NCBI RefSeq assembly: GCF_014203155.1
Contig: NZ_JACHIK010000023.1
Location: 1 to 63,317 of the forward strand
DNA: 63,317 bases
From: Shinella fusca
GTDB lineage: Bacteria; Pseudomonadota; Alphaproteobacteria; Rhizobiales; Rhizobiaceae
Reading direction: 5' to 3'
The notes beneath the pieces were generated by a model that did no database searches, was not told where the DNA came from, and worked only from the letters and a program-made list of their open reading frames with translations. Each line of letters starts with the position of its first letter. The first letter of the stretch is position 1. The position numbers were made by a program, and so were the translations under genes. This document shows, one piece after another, positions 17,906-27,764 of this stretch.

Positions 17906-20023
17906 ATGCACGACCCCAACGAACCGGCCGGCGACGCCGCTGCCGAGCTCAGCAAGCATGATGCGCTCGCAGGCGCTTTTCCCGCGACAACGGAAGGGCG
18001 GCTGCTTTTTGCCATCGCCTTTCTGTTCTCCATTTTCCAGATCGCGACCGCCGCGCATCTGCTCGATCCGCCGAGCCAGCTCGTCCGGGCGATCCATGTC
18101 GGTTTCGTCACGGTGCTGATCTTTCCGCTGCTCGCCGCCATATCCGGCAAAGGCACGGTCGTGCGCACCTTCGCCTGGGGCCTTTCGGTTCTCGGCGCGG
18201 CGGTCGCCTTCTATCAATGCTATGAATATGCAGATCTCCTGGTGCGCGCGGGCGATCCGCTACCGCAGGACATGGTCTTCGGGGTCATTGCCATCGGCAT
18301 CGTCTTCGCCGCCGCCTGGGTGCTGATGGGGCCGGCGCTGCCGATCATCTCCGGCATCTTCCTCGCCTATTGCCTTTTCGGCGAATACCTGCCCTCGCCG
18401 CTCAATCATCGCGGCTATGACTTTTCCCAGGTCATCGACCACATGGCCTACGGCACGGAAGGCATCTACGGCATCCCCACGCTGGTCTCCTCCAGCTACA
18501 TCTTCCTCTTCATCCTGTTCGGCGCCTTCCTCGAGAAGGCGGGTATGATCCAGCTCTTCAACGACGTCTCACTCAGCCTTGTCGGTGCACGGCGCGGCGG
18601 TGCGGCGAAGGTCTCGATCATCTCGTCCGCGCTGATGGGCACGATTTCCGGCTCGGGCGTCGCCAATGTGGTCACCACCGGTCAGTTCACCATTCCGCTA
18701 ATGAAGCGTTTCGGCTACCGCTCGGCCTTTGCCGGCGGCGTGGAGGCCACGGCCTCCATGGGCGGACAGATCATGCCGCCCGTCATGGGCGCCGTCGCCT
18801 TCATCATGGCCGAGACGCTGGGCGTGGAATATCACGAGATCGTCAAGGCCGCGATTATTCCGGCCGTGCTCTACTTCGCCTCCGCCTTCTGGATGGTGCA
18901 TCTGGAGGCCGGCAAGCGCGGACTGCTCGGCCTGCCGCGCAACGAGCTGCCGTCGGCCCGGGCCGCGATCATGGAGGGCTGGTATTTGCTCCTTCCGCTC
19001 GCCGCACTCATCTGGCTGCTGTTTTCCGGCTACACACCGCTCTTCGCCGGCACCGTCGGTCTCGGTTTCACGATGCTGCTCATTCTCGGTAGTTCCATAG
19101 CCATCGGCCTTCCCTCGATGGCCGTGCGGGTCATCTTCTGGATCGGCCTCGGTCTTGTGGCCGCAAGCTTCTTCGAGTTCGGTATCAAGGTCGTGATCCT
19201 CGCGTTGGCTGTACTGATTATTGCCAATGCACTCTGGAAGGGTGGGCGGGAAACGCTTGCCGTCTGCCGCGACGCGCTTGCCGAAGGCGCCAAGACCGCC
19301 CTGCCCGTGGCGATCGCCTGCGCGCTTGTCGGCATCATCATCGGCACCATGACGCTAACCGGCGCAGCCAACACGTTCGGCCAGTTCATCGTCTCGGTCG
19401 GCGGCACGAGCCTCTTCCTGTCGCTGCTCCTGACAATGGTGACCTGCCTCGTGCTCGGCATGGGCATCCCGACGATCCCGAACTACATTATCACGTCATC
19501 GATTGCGGGGCCGGCGCTTCTCGAGCTCGGCGTGCCCCTCATCGTCAGCCACATGTTCGTGTTCTATTTCGGCATTCTCGCCGACCTGACGCCGCCGGTG
19601 GCGCTCGCCTGCTTCGCCGCCGCGCCGATCGCCCGCGAAAGCGGCCTGAAGATATCCATCGAGGCCATCAAGGTCGCGGCGGCCGGCTTCGTCATCCCCT
19701 TCATGGCGGTCTATTCGCCCGCGCTTATGCTCCAGGACGGCGGGGCACTCGCCGCCTCCTTCGGCTATCCGGCCGCGGTCGCCTATATCGTCGTCAAGAC
19801 GGGCTTTGCCATCGCCCTGTGGGGGGCCGCGGTGGTCGGCTTCGCCGCTGTCCGGCTCACGATCGCCGAACGGGCGCTCGCCACCATCGCCTCGTTCAGC
19901 ATGCTCGCGGTGCTGCCCCTGACGGATGAAGTCGGCTTTGCCCTCGGCGCGCTCTTCGCCTTCCTCATCTGGCGCAGGGCAAAGGCGGCGGAGCCGCCGG
20001 CAACCACGCCGCGTCCGGCATGA
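17906..20023 (+). CDS. TRAP transporter fused permease, 4TM/12TM (2)
   Basis: A 705-residue fused DctQM permease, similar in layout to the first one. Conserved pieces are SSALMGTISGSGVANVVTTG, GVEATASMGGQIMPPVMGA and LADLTPPVALACFAAAPIA. GGGAGG precedes the ATG. The stop overlaps the DUF1850 start as ATGA, which suggests translational coupling. It forms the second transporter with the binding protein at 16.9 kb. Confidence 0.9.
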   Translation: MHDPNEPAGDAAAELSKHDALAGAFPATTEGRLLFAIAFLFSIFQIATAAHLLDPPSQLVRAIHVGFVTVLIFPLLAAISGKGTVVRTFAWGLSVLGAAVAFYQCYEYADLLVRAGDPLPQDMVFGVIAIGIVFAAAWVLMGPALPIISGIFLAYCLFGEYLPSPLNHRGYDFSQVIDHMAYGTEGIYGIPTLVSSSYIFLFILFGAFLEKAGMIQLFNDVSLSLVGARRGGAAKVSIISSALMGTISGSGVANVVTTGQFTIPLMKRFGYRSAFAGGVEATASMGGQIMPPVMGAVAFIMAETLGVEYHEIVKAAIIPAVLYFASAFWMVHLEAGKRGLLGLPRNELPSARAAIMEGWYLLLPLAALIWLLFSGYTPLFAGTVGLGFTMLLILGSSIAIGLPSMAVRVIFWIGLGLVAASFFEFGIKVVILALAVLIIANALWKGGRETLAVCRDALAEGAKTALPVAIACALVGIIIGTMTLTGAANTFGQFIVSVGGTSLFLSLLLTMVTCLVLGMGIPTIPNYIITSSIAGPALLELGVPLIVSHMFVFYFGILADLTPPVALACFAAAPIARESGLKISIEAIKVAAAGFVIPFMAVYSPALMLQDGGALAASFGYPAAVAYIVVKTGFAIALWGAAVVGFAAVRLTIAERALATIASFSMLAVLPLTDEVGFALGALFAFLIWRRAKAAEPPATTPRPA

Positions 20024-20412
20024 GCATGTCGGTCTGCATCGCCGGCGGCAAGGCTATCGCCGTTGCCGCCGGCCTCTTCACCCTCAGCTGGACCCATTCG
20101 GTGGAAAAGATCGCCTGGCAGGAAAGCTGGACGGCGACGAAGGAAGGGCTGGTGCTGAAGGAGGCGCGTGTCAAGGGATCGGGCGCCGGGATGGAACCGG
20201 GCGATGGCGCGCGGCGACAGGACGGCTGGTGGGTGTGGGAGCCGCATGTCCCGCCGCTGCCGGAACTCGTGCTCGCCGCATCCGGCGCGACCGTTTCCGG
20301 CTGGACGCTTTGCGATGCGGGCGGTTGCCGGGAATTCGGCCGGAAGCGCCAGGCATCCCTCGTGCTGCGCCCCTGCACGGCCGTAGAGGCCGGAAAGGAA
20401 ACCGGAGAGTGA
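20020..20412 (+). CDS. DUF1850 protein of the TAXI-TRAP cluster
   Basis: A 130-residue protein. The segment FTLSWTHSVEKIAWQESW, then KEARVKGSGAGMEPGDGA, then GWWVWEP identifies DUF1850, a family found almost only beside TAXI-TRAP permeases. A short hydrophobic N-terminus could be a signal anchor. The role is unknown; an accessory subunit in the periplasm or at the membrane is the usual guess. Coupled to the permease by an ATGA overlap. Confidence 0.85.
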   Translation: MSMSVCIAGGKAIAVAAGLFTLSWTHSVEKIAWQESWTATKEGLVLKEARVKGSGAGMEPGDGARRQDGWWVWEPHVPPLPELVLAASGATVSGWTLCDAGGCREFGRKRQASLVLRPCTAVEAGKETGE

Positions 20413-20481
20413 AACCCGCGCGTGAATCGGGCCGGCCTTGCCATTCTCCTGTTCTTTCCGTCCAGAACTGGCGTTAAGGTC

Positions 20482-22332
20482 ATGGACAAGAGGACACAAG
20501 GACGGATCGGCCCGAGAATGACGCGCACCATCGGTCGCATGACGATCGGCATGCTCATCGCAACGTGCATCGCGCCGTTCGTCGCCTACGATCTTGCGAA
20601 CGGCGTTGCGGTCGGCTCGCTCGAAAGCCAGCTCCAGCGCAGCCTCGTCTTGACCAACCGGGCGATCGAGACGGAGATCGAGCGCTTTCGGTATCTGCCG
20701 AAGGTGGTCGGCGAGGATGCACGCATCCGCGCGGTGGCCGGCCCCGACCGCAGCGATGCCTCGCTTGCCGCCGCCAACCGCTATCTGGAAACCATCGTCC
20801 GGGAGGCTGGCCCCGCCGATCTCTACGTCCTGGATGCGCAAGGCATCACGCTTGCGGCAAGCAACCATGCGACGCCGGAGAGCTTCGTCGGGCATGACTA
20901 CAGTTTCCGTCCCTATTTCCACAATGCGATCCTCAAGGGCGAAGGACGCTACTATGCGATCGGCGTAACCACCGGGAAACCGGGATATTTCCTCGCCTCC
21001 AGAATCGACAGCGCAGGAAAGCCGCCTCTCGTGGTCGTGGTCAAGGCGGACCTGTCACCGCTGGAACTGACCTGGGAGGCGGCCGGCGTGCAGACCGCCA
21101 TCGCCGACCAATGGGGCATCGTCTTCCTGTCGGGCAACCCGGACTGGAAGTACCGGCCGCTCGTCCCGCTCGGGGCGGAGGCCTCCGGACGGCTTGTCGC
21201 GGAGCGCACCTATGAAGGCGCGGATCTTGCGGCGCGCCCGCCGATCCTGCCGGACGACGCAAGCTTGCCTTCGGCCGCAGCGGAAGGCCCCACCCTCATG
21301 CTCCGCGAGGGCAAGGACCGACTGCTTGCTCGCTTCTCGACGGTCGAGCCGGATGGTTGGCGCGTGCTGGCGGCGACGAGCACAGCCGATACCGCGAAGC
21401 TCGCCGGCTTCTGGGCGCTCGCCGCGCTGATAGCCGGTCTTCTGGCAACCGGCGCCCTCTACTTCCTCCACCAGCGCGCCCAGTTCATCCGCATGCGGCT
21501 GCGGCAGGGCCAGTTGCTCGAGCGCATGGTGGCCGAGCGCACGCAAGACCTCGCCCTGGAAATCGATATGCACCGGAAAACCGAAGAGGAACTGCGCCGC
21601 ACGCAGGAGGGCCTCATCCATTCGGCGAAGATGGCAGCCCTCGGGCGCATGTCGACGGCGATCGTGCATGAAGTGAGCCAGCCGCTTGCCGCGCTCGACG
21701 CGACGCTTGCAACGGCCGGCGTGCTGGCCGGCAAGCAGGCGGCAGAGGCCACGGGCGAGCGCATCGTCGACGCGCGATCCCTCGTCAAGCGCATGCAGCG
21801 CACCGTCAAGCACCTCAAGACGTTCGCGCGCAAGGATGCTTCGGAACTGGAGGACGTCTCCATCGATACGGTTATCCGTAACGTGGTGGAGCTTGCCGCC
21901 CCGCGTGCTAAAACGCTCTGCGTTACGCCGGCCATCGATGCCGAAGCCCCCTCGCCCGTGGTAAGGGCTGTCGCACTGAAGCTGGAGCAGGCGATGCTCA
22001 ATCTCCTCCTGAACGCACTGGATGCGGTAGAGGGGCGGCCCGATCCGTCCATCACCATCCGGCGCACGCAGGACGAAACCTGCGTCGCCGTGGCGATCGT
22101 CGACAACGGGTCCGGCATCGCGCCGGAGCATCGCGGCCGCATCGCCGAGCCCTTCTTCACGACGAAGCTGACAGGGGAAGGCCTCGGCCTCGGCCTGTCG
22201 ATCGCCACGACGATCGTGCGCGAATGCGGCGGCGAGATCCGCTTTGCCGAGGCGCCAGGCGGGGGAACCTCCGCAACCATCCGCGTGCCGCTCGGCAAGC
22301 GCGACACCGGCCGCCTAGAGGCGGCACAATGA
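20482..22332 (+). CDS. DctB-like sensor histidine kinase
   Basis: About 616 residues. There is a transmembrane segment near residues 15-40, then a periplasmic double-Cache sensor with the DctB-like string ASNHATPESFVGHDYSFRPY, a second transmembrane segment (WALAALIAGLLATGALYFL), a coiled coil, and the kinase core: H-box IVHEVSQPLAAL, N-box LLLNALDA, G1 VDNGSGI and G2 GEGLGLGLSIA. The DctB family senses external C4-dicarboxylates or similar acids. The ATG at 20482 with TAAGG upstream is preferred over a GTG at 20422. The stop overlaps the regulator gene as ATGA. Confidence 0.88.
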   Translation: MDKRTQGRIGPRMTRTIGRMTIGMLIATCIAPFVAYDLANGVAVGSLESQLQRSLVLTNRAIETEIERFRYLPKVVGEDARIRAVAGPDRSDASLAAANRYLETIVREAGPADLYVLDAQGITLAASNHATPESFVGHDYSFRPYFHNAILKGEGRYYAIGVTTGKPGYFLASRIDSAGKPPLVVVVKADLSPLELTWEAAGVQTAIADQWGIVFLSGNPDWKYRPLVPLGAEASGRLVAERTYEGADLAARPPILPDDASLPSAAAEGPTLMLREGKDRLLARFSTVEPDGWRVLAATSTADTAKLAGFWALAALIAGLLATGALYFLHQRAQFIRMRLRQGQLLERMVAERTQDLALEIDMHRKTEEELRRTQEGLIHSAKMAALGRMSTAIVHEVSQPLAALDATLATAGVLAGKQAAEATGERIVDARSLVKRMQRTVKHLKTFARKDASELEDVSIDTVIRNVVELAAPRAKTLCVTPAIDAEAPSPVVRAVALKLEQAMLNLLLNALDAVEGRPDPSITIRRTQDETCVAVAIVDNGSGIAPEHRGRIAEPFFTTKLTGEGLGLGLSIATTIVRECGGEIRFAEAPGGGTSATIRVPLGKRDTGRLEAAQ

Positions 22333-23693
22333 GCCGCGGGCGCATCCTGCTCGTCGACGACGACCGCGACCTCCTGAAGGCCGCGGCGGACTGGCTTGCC
22401 GTCAGCGGCTTTTCGGTCGACGCGTTCCACCGACCGGAAGAGGCCTTCACGGCGGCGCTGCGCGAGGAACCGGACGTCGTGGTCACCGACGTGCGCATGC
22501 CCGGCATCGACGGGATGACGCTTCTCAACTCGCTTACCCGCCGCAGGGGTGATCTCCCGGTGGTCCTCATCACCGCCCATGGCGATGTGGGTCTTGCGGT
22601 GCAGGCAATGAAGCAGGGCGCCGAGGATTTCCTGGAAAAGCCCTATGACGCCGACCGGCTTCTCTCCGTGCTGGACAAGGCTGTCGAGAAGCGGCGGATG
22701 AAGCAGGAGATCGCGCGCCTACAAACCCTTGTCGGCGCGCGGGAAGAGCCAGACTCCATCGTCGGCGACAGCCCGGCGATCCGGACCCTGCGCGAACGTG
22801 TGGCAACGCTCGCGGACGTGGATATCGATGTCCTGATCATCGGCGAGACGGGCACAGGCAAGGAACTGGTCGCCCAGGCACTACACCGGCTCAGCCGGCG
22901 TGCGAAAGGCCCATTCGTCGCGATCAATTGCGGCGCACTGCCGGAAACCATTTTCGAGAGCGAGGTCTTCGGACATGTGAAAGGGGCCTTCACCGGCGCC
23001 ATCGCCGACCGCGAGGGCAAGTTCGAGCACGCCGCGGGCGGAACTGTGTTCCTCGACGAAATCGAGTCGATGCCCCTCGGCTTGCAGGCAAAGATCCTGC
23101 GTGTATTGCAGGAGCGGGTCGTGGAACGACTCGGCGAGAACCGTCCGAGACAAGTCGACGTGCGCATCGTGGCGGCAGCCAAGAGCGACCTTTCGGCCGA
23201 TATCGCCGCCGGACGCTTTCGCGAAGACCTCTTCTACAGGCTGGCAACCGTGGATATCCGCATTCCGCCGCTCCGTCAGCGGCAGGGCGACATCGGTCTC
23301 CTGTTCGGGCATTTCGCATCCCTTGCGGCGTGCCGCTACGGTCGCCCCATCCGCCCGGTCCCCGCCGAACGGATCGCGCAACTGCAACAGCAGCAATGGC
23401 GGGGAAATGTCCGCGAACTCAAGGCACAGGCCGAGCGCTTCGCTCTCGGCCTCGACGAGCCCGTCGCGGCGGCAGACGATGAGGCGTTCGGGGCCGATGC
23501 ACTCACCTTGCCGGAACGGATGGCGTCCTATGAGGCGCATCTCATTTCCGAGGCCTACAATCTTAGCGAAGGCAATGCCGTCCGCGCGGCCGCAAGCCTC
23601 GGCATTCCGCTGCGCACATTCAACGAGAAACTGGCCCGCCGTGGCCTGACGGACCTCCGCAAAAGACGGTCACAGATCGATGACGACCGATAG
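22329..23693 (+). CDS. DctD-like sigma-54-dependent response regulator
   Basis: 454 residues in three domains. Receiver: LVDDDRD, phosphoacceptor Asp in VVVTDVRMPG, Lys in EKPYD. AAA+: Walker A GETGTGKE, the sigma-54 contact loop GAFTGA intact, Walker B GGTVFLDEIESM, and an arginine finger region GRFREDLFYRL. The C-terminal Fis helix-turn-helix is NAVRAAASLGIPLRTFNEKL. Paired with the upstream kinase. The sigma-54 promoter before the second TAXI system is the probable target. Confidence 0.92.
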   Translation: MSRGRILLVDDDRDLLKAAADWLAVSGFSVDAFHRPEEAFTAALREEPDVVVTDVRMPGIDGMTLLNSLTRRRGDLPVVLITAHGDVGLAVQAMKQGAEDFLEKPYDADRLLSVLDKAVEKRRMKQEIARLQTLVGAREEPDSIVGDSPAIRTLRERVATLADVDIDVLIIGETGTGKELVAQALHRLSRRAKGPFVAINCGALPETIFESEVFGHVKGAFTGAIADREGKFEHAAGGTVFLDEIESMPLGLQAKILRVLQERVVERLGENRPRQVDVRIVAAAKSDLSADIAAGRFREDLFYRLATVDIRIPPLRQRQGDIGLLFGHFASLAACRYGRPIRPVPAERIAQLQQQQWRGNVRELKAQAERFALGLDEPVAAADDEAFGADALTLPERMASYEAHLISEAYNLSEGNAVRAAASLGIPLRTFNEKLARRGLTDLRKRRSQIDDDR

Positions 23694-23716
23694 CCGGGCG
23701 AAGGTTGCCGCTACCT

Positions 23717-24769
23717 CTATTTTGCCAGCAACGGTATGTTTTCGCGGAAGATGATCTCCATGCTCAACGGAGGGCATGCAAGTCCCGCCGCGTTCATCGG
23801 CGCGGACGTCGAGAACTGCTCGAGCGCCCGGGCGATCACCTGATCCGGATCGGAATTGATGACGGCGTCCATCGTGCCCTCGATCAGGAAGCGGCGCGTG
23901 TCGGCGGTCAGTCCGTGTCCGATGAAGACCACGCTGTCGCCCTTGCCGCGTTCGCGCAGAGCCCGCGCGATCCCATCCGACGAACCGCCGACATTGTAGA
24001 TGCCGACAAGATCTGGGTTCTGGTCGATCAGCGACAATGTGTGCCGATAGTTCTCGTTGCGGTCGTCGTGGCCCTCGCGCATTCCTACCACGCGCAAGCG
24101 GGGATAGGTCTCTTCGAGAAGACCGAGGAAGCCGAGTTCGCGTTCCGAATGGGTGCGATATGTGCGGCTGCCGGCGACGAGCGCCACGCTGCCCTCGCGC
24201 GAGCCGCAGAACCGGCCGAGCAGATAGGCCGCCGTGCGGCCGGCCGCGTGATTGTCCAGGCCGACATAGGCCTCGCGGGCCGGATGGATCATGTCGGAGA
24301 CAATGGTGACCAGACGGGTTCCCGCTGCGCTGACCTCTTCGGCCGCCTCGCGCACCAGCGGATGATCGATCGCCATGAAGGCGATGCCATCGGCCCATTT
24401 GGAATGGAGCCGTAGCGCCGCCGCTATGGCCGCGGCGTTGAAGCTCTCGATGAAGAAGCATCGTACGGGGCTTGCATCGCGGCGGCCGGTCTCCGCCACG
24501 TCCCGGACCTTTTCGCCCAGCAGCTTGAGGTAGGGATTGCCGCCCATCGGCAGCAGGAACGCGATATGGGCGGGGCGCGGGGCGGACAAGAGGTCACGCT
24601 CCTCCTCGCTGAGATAGCCAAGATCCACCGCAGCAGCCAGAACCCGCTCCACCGTGCGCGCCTTCACCCCCTTGCGGCGGTTCATCACGCGGTCGACCGT
24701 TGCCAGCGAAACGCGCGCGGCGGCGGCGACATCGTTCAGGGATGGATTTCCCGACCTGACCACATTCAC
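23717..24769 (-). CDS. LacI-family regulator of the TRAP/RuBisCO-like operon
   Basis: A 350-residue regulator: N-terminal helix-turn-helix SLNDVAAAARVSLATVDRVMNRRKG, then a periplasmic-binding-like ligand domain (HIAFLLPMGGNPYLKLLG, VSDMIHPAREAYVGLDNHAAGRTAAY, VGIYNVGGSSDGIARAL). It is divergent from the DctPQM operon, 136 bases away, so it is probably its repressor, with a sugar acid as ligand. The start is a GTG with tandem GAGGTGA sequences upstream, one of which must act as ribosome binding site. Confidence 0.87.
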   Translation of the reverse strand: MNVVRSGNPSLNDVAAAARVSLATVDRVMNRRKGVKARTVERVLAAAVDLGYLSEEERDLLSAPRPAHIAFLLPMGGNPYLKLLGEKVRDVAETGRRDASPVRCFFIESFNAAAIAAALRLHSKWADGIAFMAIDHPLVREAAEEVSAAGTRLVTIVSDMIHPAREAYVGLDNHAAGRTAAYLLGRFCGSREGSVALVAGSRTYRTHSERELGFLGLLEETYPRLRVVGMREGHDDRNENYRHTLSLIDQNPDLVGIYNVGGSSDGIARALRERGKGDSVVFIGHGLTADTRRFLIEGTMDAVINSDPDQVIARALEQFSTSAPMNAAGLACPPLSMEIIFRENIPLLAK

Positions 24770-24905
24770 CTCAAATCACCTCAATTTTTGCTGTTTGACC
24801 TGAGGCTTTCTGTTTCCTACCGTGTTGTCAAGAGGAGGAGATTATCCGGCATCCGTGTGGAGCGGTCGCGGGATGATCACATCAATTTCACTCAGGGAGG
24901 ATCTC

Positions 24906-25925
24906 ATGAACCGCAAGTCATTCGACATTACACGCCGCGGCGTGATGGGCCTCGGCCTTGGCGCCGGCGTGGCCCTGTTCGCACCGGCCATCGTGCGCGC
25001 GGAACCAGTTTCGCTGCGCTATGGCCACAACAACGAGCCGGCAAGCGTCGCCGGCGCCCAGGCGGACTGGTTCGCCGAGGCGGTCGGCAAGCATTCGAAC
25101 GGCGACGTCAAGGTCGAGGTCTTTCCCTCCTCGCAGCTCGGCAAGCTCCAGGAACTGGCCGAGGCCGTCTCGCTCGGCACCATCGCCTTCTCGCACAACA
25201 CTGCCGGCGGCATCGGCTCTCTCTACGAACCCTTCGCCGCGCTGGATACGCCCTATCTCTACCGCGACATCGATCACCTGATGAAGGTGATGGACATCAA
25301 TTCTCCGGTCATGCAGGAACTCAACGAGGGCCTGATCCAGACGGCGAACTGCCGCGTCATCTACGCCCACTATTTCGGCCGCCGGAACCTGACCTGCAAC
25401 AAGGAGGTCAAGACGCCCGCCGACCTCGCCGGCATGAAGATCCGCGCCGTTCCGTTCCCGATCTACCAGGCCGCCGTCGAGGGCATGGGCGCGGCGCCCG
25501 TCCCGGTCGACTGGTCCGAAGTGCCGACCGCCCTTGCGACCGGCGTCGTCAACGGCCAGGAAAACCCGGTCAACGTCATCCTCAACGTCAAGCTCTACGA
25601 AGTGCAGTCGCACCTCATGCTGACGGGCCACATGTCGAACGCCGAAGTCGTCGTGATGAACGAAGACGCCTGGCAGGGCCTGTCGGACACCCAGAAGGAC
25701 GCCGTCGGGAAGGCCTCGCTGGAAATCCGCGACCGCGCCACCAAGGCGATCGAGGACAACGAGGAAAAGGACACCCAGGCGCTGCGCGACAAGGGCATGA
25801 AGGTGATCGGCCCTGCAGAAGGCCTCGATGTCGATGCCTTCCGCGCCTCGGTCGGCAAGGTCGTCGAGGAACGTTTCGGCGAGAAGTTCGGCGCGCTCTA
25901 TGAGAAGATCAAGGCGATCGCCTGA
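24906..25925 (+). CDS. TRAP transporter solute-binding protein, DctP family
   Basis: A 339-residue periplasmic protein. Signal peptide with twin-arginine-like start (DITRRGVMGLGLGAGVALFA, cut near VRAEP). DctP motifs: LGKLQELAEAVSLGTI, MKIRAVPFPIYQAAVEGMGAAPVPVDWSEVPTAL interrupted only by typical variation, and NGQENPVNVI. GGAGGA precedes the ATG at 24906. First gene of a six-gene catabolic operon. The RuBisCO-like protein and kinase at the end suggest a branched sugar acid as the ligand. Confidence 0.9.
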   Translation: MNRKSFDITRRGVMGLGLGAGVALFAPAIVRAEPVSLRYGHNNEPASVAGAQADWFAEAVGKHSNGDVKVEVFPSSQLGKLQELAEAVSLGTIAFSHNTAGGIGSLYEPFAALDTPYLYRDIDHLMKVMDINSPVMQELNEGLIQTANCRVIYAHYFGRRNLTCNKEVKTPADLAGMKIRAVPFPIYQAAVEGMGAAPVPVDWSEVPTALATGVVNGQENPVNVILNVKLYEVQSHLMLTGHMSNAEVVVMNEDAWQGLSDTQKDAVGKASLEIRDRATKAIEDNEEKDTQALRDKGMKVIGPAEGLDVDAFRASVGKVVEERFGEKFGALYEKIKAIA

Positions 25926-25953
25926 TCCTCATCCGGCCCGAAAGGACAATCAG

Positions 25954-26481
25954 ATGATGAACGAAACGGCAGGCATGCCGGGCGGCAGGTTATTGGCGAC
26001 CATATCCAGGGCTTGCCTCAATCTCGGTATCCTCCTGCTTGCCATGATGAGCATACTCATCGTCGCTCAGGTCCTGGGCCGGAACCTCTTCGACCTCGGC
26101 ATGCCCTGGGCAGACGAGCTTTCGCGCTTCTGCGGCGTGGCGCTCGTCTTCCTCGGCGTGCCGCTGTTGGCACTGCGCGGCAGCCATGTCGCCGTCGACA
26201 TGGTGCCGACCATGCTGCCGCCCGCCGGCCGGCGGGCCTGCGCCCTGATTGTCGAGATCATGGTCCTTGCCTTCGGCGCAATCTCCGTGTGGTCGATCTA
26301 CGCCTTCCTGTCGCGCGCCTGGAAGTTCGCCACGCCCACCCTCGGCATTCCGAACTGGGTCTACTACACGCCGGCGGCGATCGCACTGGCGCTACTCACG
26401 ATCATCACCGTCTCCCGGATAGCAGCCCTGCTGCGCGGCGCCCACCTGTCACACGATGAGCCCGGGGTTTCGCCGTCATGA
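25954..26481 (+). CDS. TRAP transporter small permease, DctQ family
   Basis: A 175-residue protein with four hydrophobic helices. The DctQ signature is NLFDLGMPWADELSRF near residue 45, followed by GSHVAVDMV. It forms the small subunit next to DctM and overlaps it by 4 bases (ATGA). Confidence 0.9.
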   Translation: MMNETAGMPGGRLLATISRACLNLGILLLAMMSILIVAQVLGRNLFDLGMPWADELSRFCGVALVFLGVPLLALRGSHVAVDMVPTMLPPAGRRACALIVEIMVLAFGAISVWSIYAFLSRAWKFATPTLGIPNWVYYTPAAIALALLTIITVSRIAALLRGAHLSHDEPGVSPS

Positions 26482-27755
26482 GCCTGCTCCTCATCGCCCT
26501 CTTCGCCGCCGCGCTCATCGTGGGCGCGCCGATCGCGGTCGCGCTTGGCCTGTCGTCGGCGATCACGATCCTCGCCTACGGACTGCCGATCCATGTGCTC
26601 GCACAGCGTGGCGTCAACGCGCTCGACTCAACGCCGCTGCTGGCGGTGCCGCTGTTCATCCTGGCCGCGAGTCTGCTGAGCGCGATCGGCGTGACACAAC
26701 ACATCTTCGACCTGATCCGCATGCTGGTCGGGCGCATCCGCGGCTCCTTCGCCCAAGTGGCCATCCTCGTGAGCCTCATCTTCTCCGGCGTTTCCGGAGC
26801 GGCGCTGGCCGACATCGGCGCGCTCGGCAGGATTCAGATCGACGAGATGGTCCGGCAGGGCTACAAGAAGAACTTCGCGGCAGGCCTGACCATCGCCGCG
26901 GCGACGATCGGCCCGATCTTCCCGCCATCCATTCCGATCATCATCTATGCCAGCGTCACCAACGTTTCGGCGGTTCAACTGCTCATCGCCGGCGTCGTTC
27001 CCGCGATCCTGATCACCCTGTTCCTCATGCTTCAGGTCGCCGTGATGGCGCGCCTTTACGACCTGCCCCGCGATACCGTGAAGCCGACGGTGCGTGAGGT
27101 CGCCGCAAAAGCCGTGATCTCCTTCCCCGCGCTGCTTGCGCCGCTTATTCTGATCGGCGGCCTGCTCAGCGGCTATTTCGGCCCGACGGAAGTCGCCGGC
27201 GTGACCGTCGCCTATGCGCTCCTCATCGGCGCCTTCATCTACCGTTCGCTCACGCTGAAGGCGATCCTGGACGGTTTGAGGGAGACGGTCGAGGCGACCG
27301 CCAGCATCCTCTTCATCGTCTCGACGGCCGCCGTGTTCGCCTGGGTGCTGACGCTCGACCAGGTGCCCGCCAAGGCCGGCGCCCTGCTGCTCGGCCTTTC
27401 CGACAGCCCTTTCGTGCTGCTGCTGATGGTCAACCTGCTGCTGCTGATCGTCGGGATGTTCCTGGAATCGATTGCCGCCATCCTCATCATCGCGCCGATC
27501 GTCGCACCCACCCTGCATGCGGCAGGCGTCGATCCACTCCAGCTCGGCATTGTCTTCGTGCTCAACCTGATGGTTGGCCTGCTGACGCCGCCGGTGGGCA
27601 TGAGCCTCTACATGGTGTCGATCATTGCCAGGATGCCGGTTCATTCGGTGGTGCGCGGCGTCCTGCCATTCTTCATCCCGCTGATCCTATCGCTGCTTGT
27701 GGTCACGGTCGTACCCGCGGTGTCCACCTGGCTACCGCATCTCATTTCTCAATAG
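26478..27755 (+). CDS. TRAP transporter large permease, DctM family
   Basis: A 425-residue protein with about 12 hydrophobic helices. DctM signatures: VPLFILAASLLSA, IFSGVSGAALADIGALG, AAATIGPIFPPSIPIIIYA and VLNLMVGLLTPPVGMSLYMV. It forms a secondary transporter with the two preceding subunits. It ends 9 bases before the VOC gene. Confidence 0.92.
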   Translation: MSLLLIALFAAALIVGAPIAVALGLSSAITILAYGLPIHVLAQRGVNALDSTPLLAVPLFILAASLLSAIGVTQHIFDLIRMLVGRIRGSFAQVAILVSLIFSGVSGAALADIGALGRIQIDEMVRQGYKKNFAAGLTIAAATIGPIFPPSIPIIIYASVTNVSAVQLLIAGVVPAILITLFLMLQVAVMARLYDLPRDTVKPTVREVAAKAVISFPALLAPLILIGGLLSGYFGPTEVAGVTVAYALLIGAFIYRSLTLKAILDGLRETVEATASILFIVSTAAVFAWVLTLDQVPAKAGALLLGLSDSPFVLLLMVNLLLLIVGMFLESIAAILIIAPIVAPTLHAAGVDPLQLGIVFVLNLMVGLLTPPVGMSLYMVSIIARMPVHSVVRGVLPFFIPLILSLLVVTVVPAVSTWLPHLISQ

Positions 27756-27764
27756 GACACTTCC

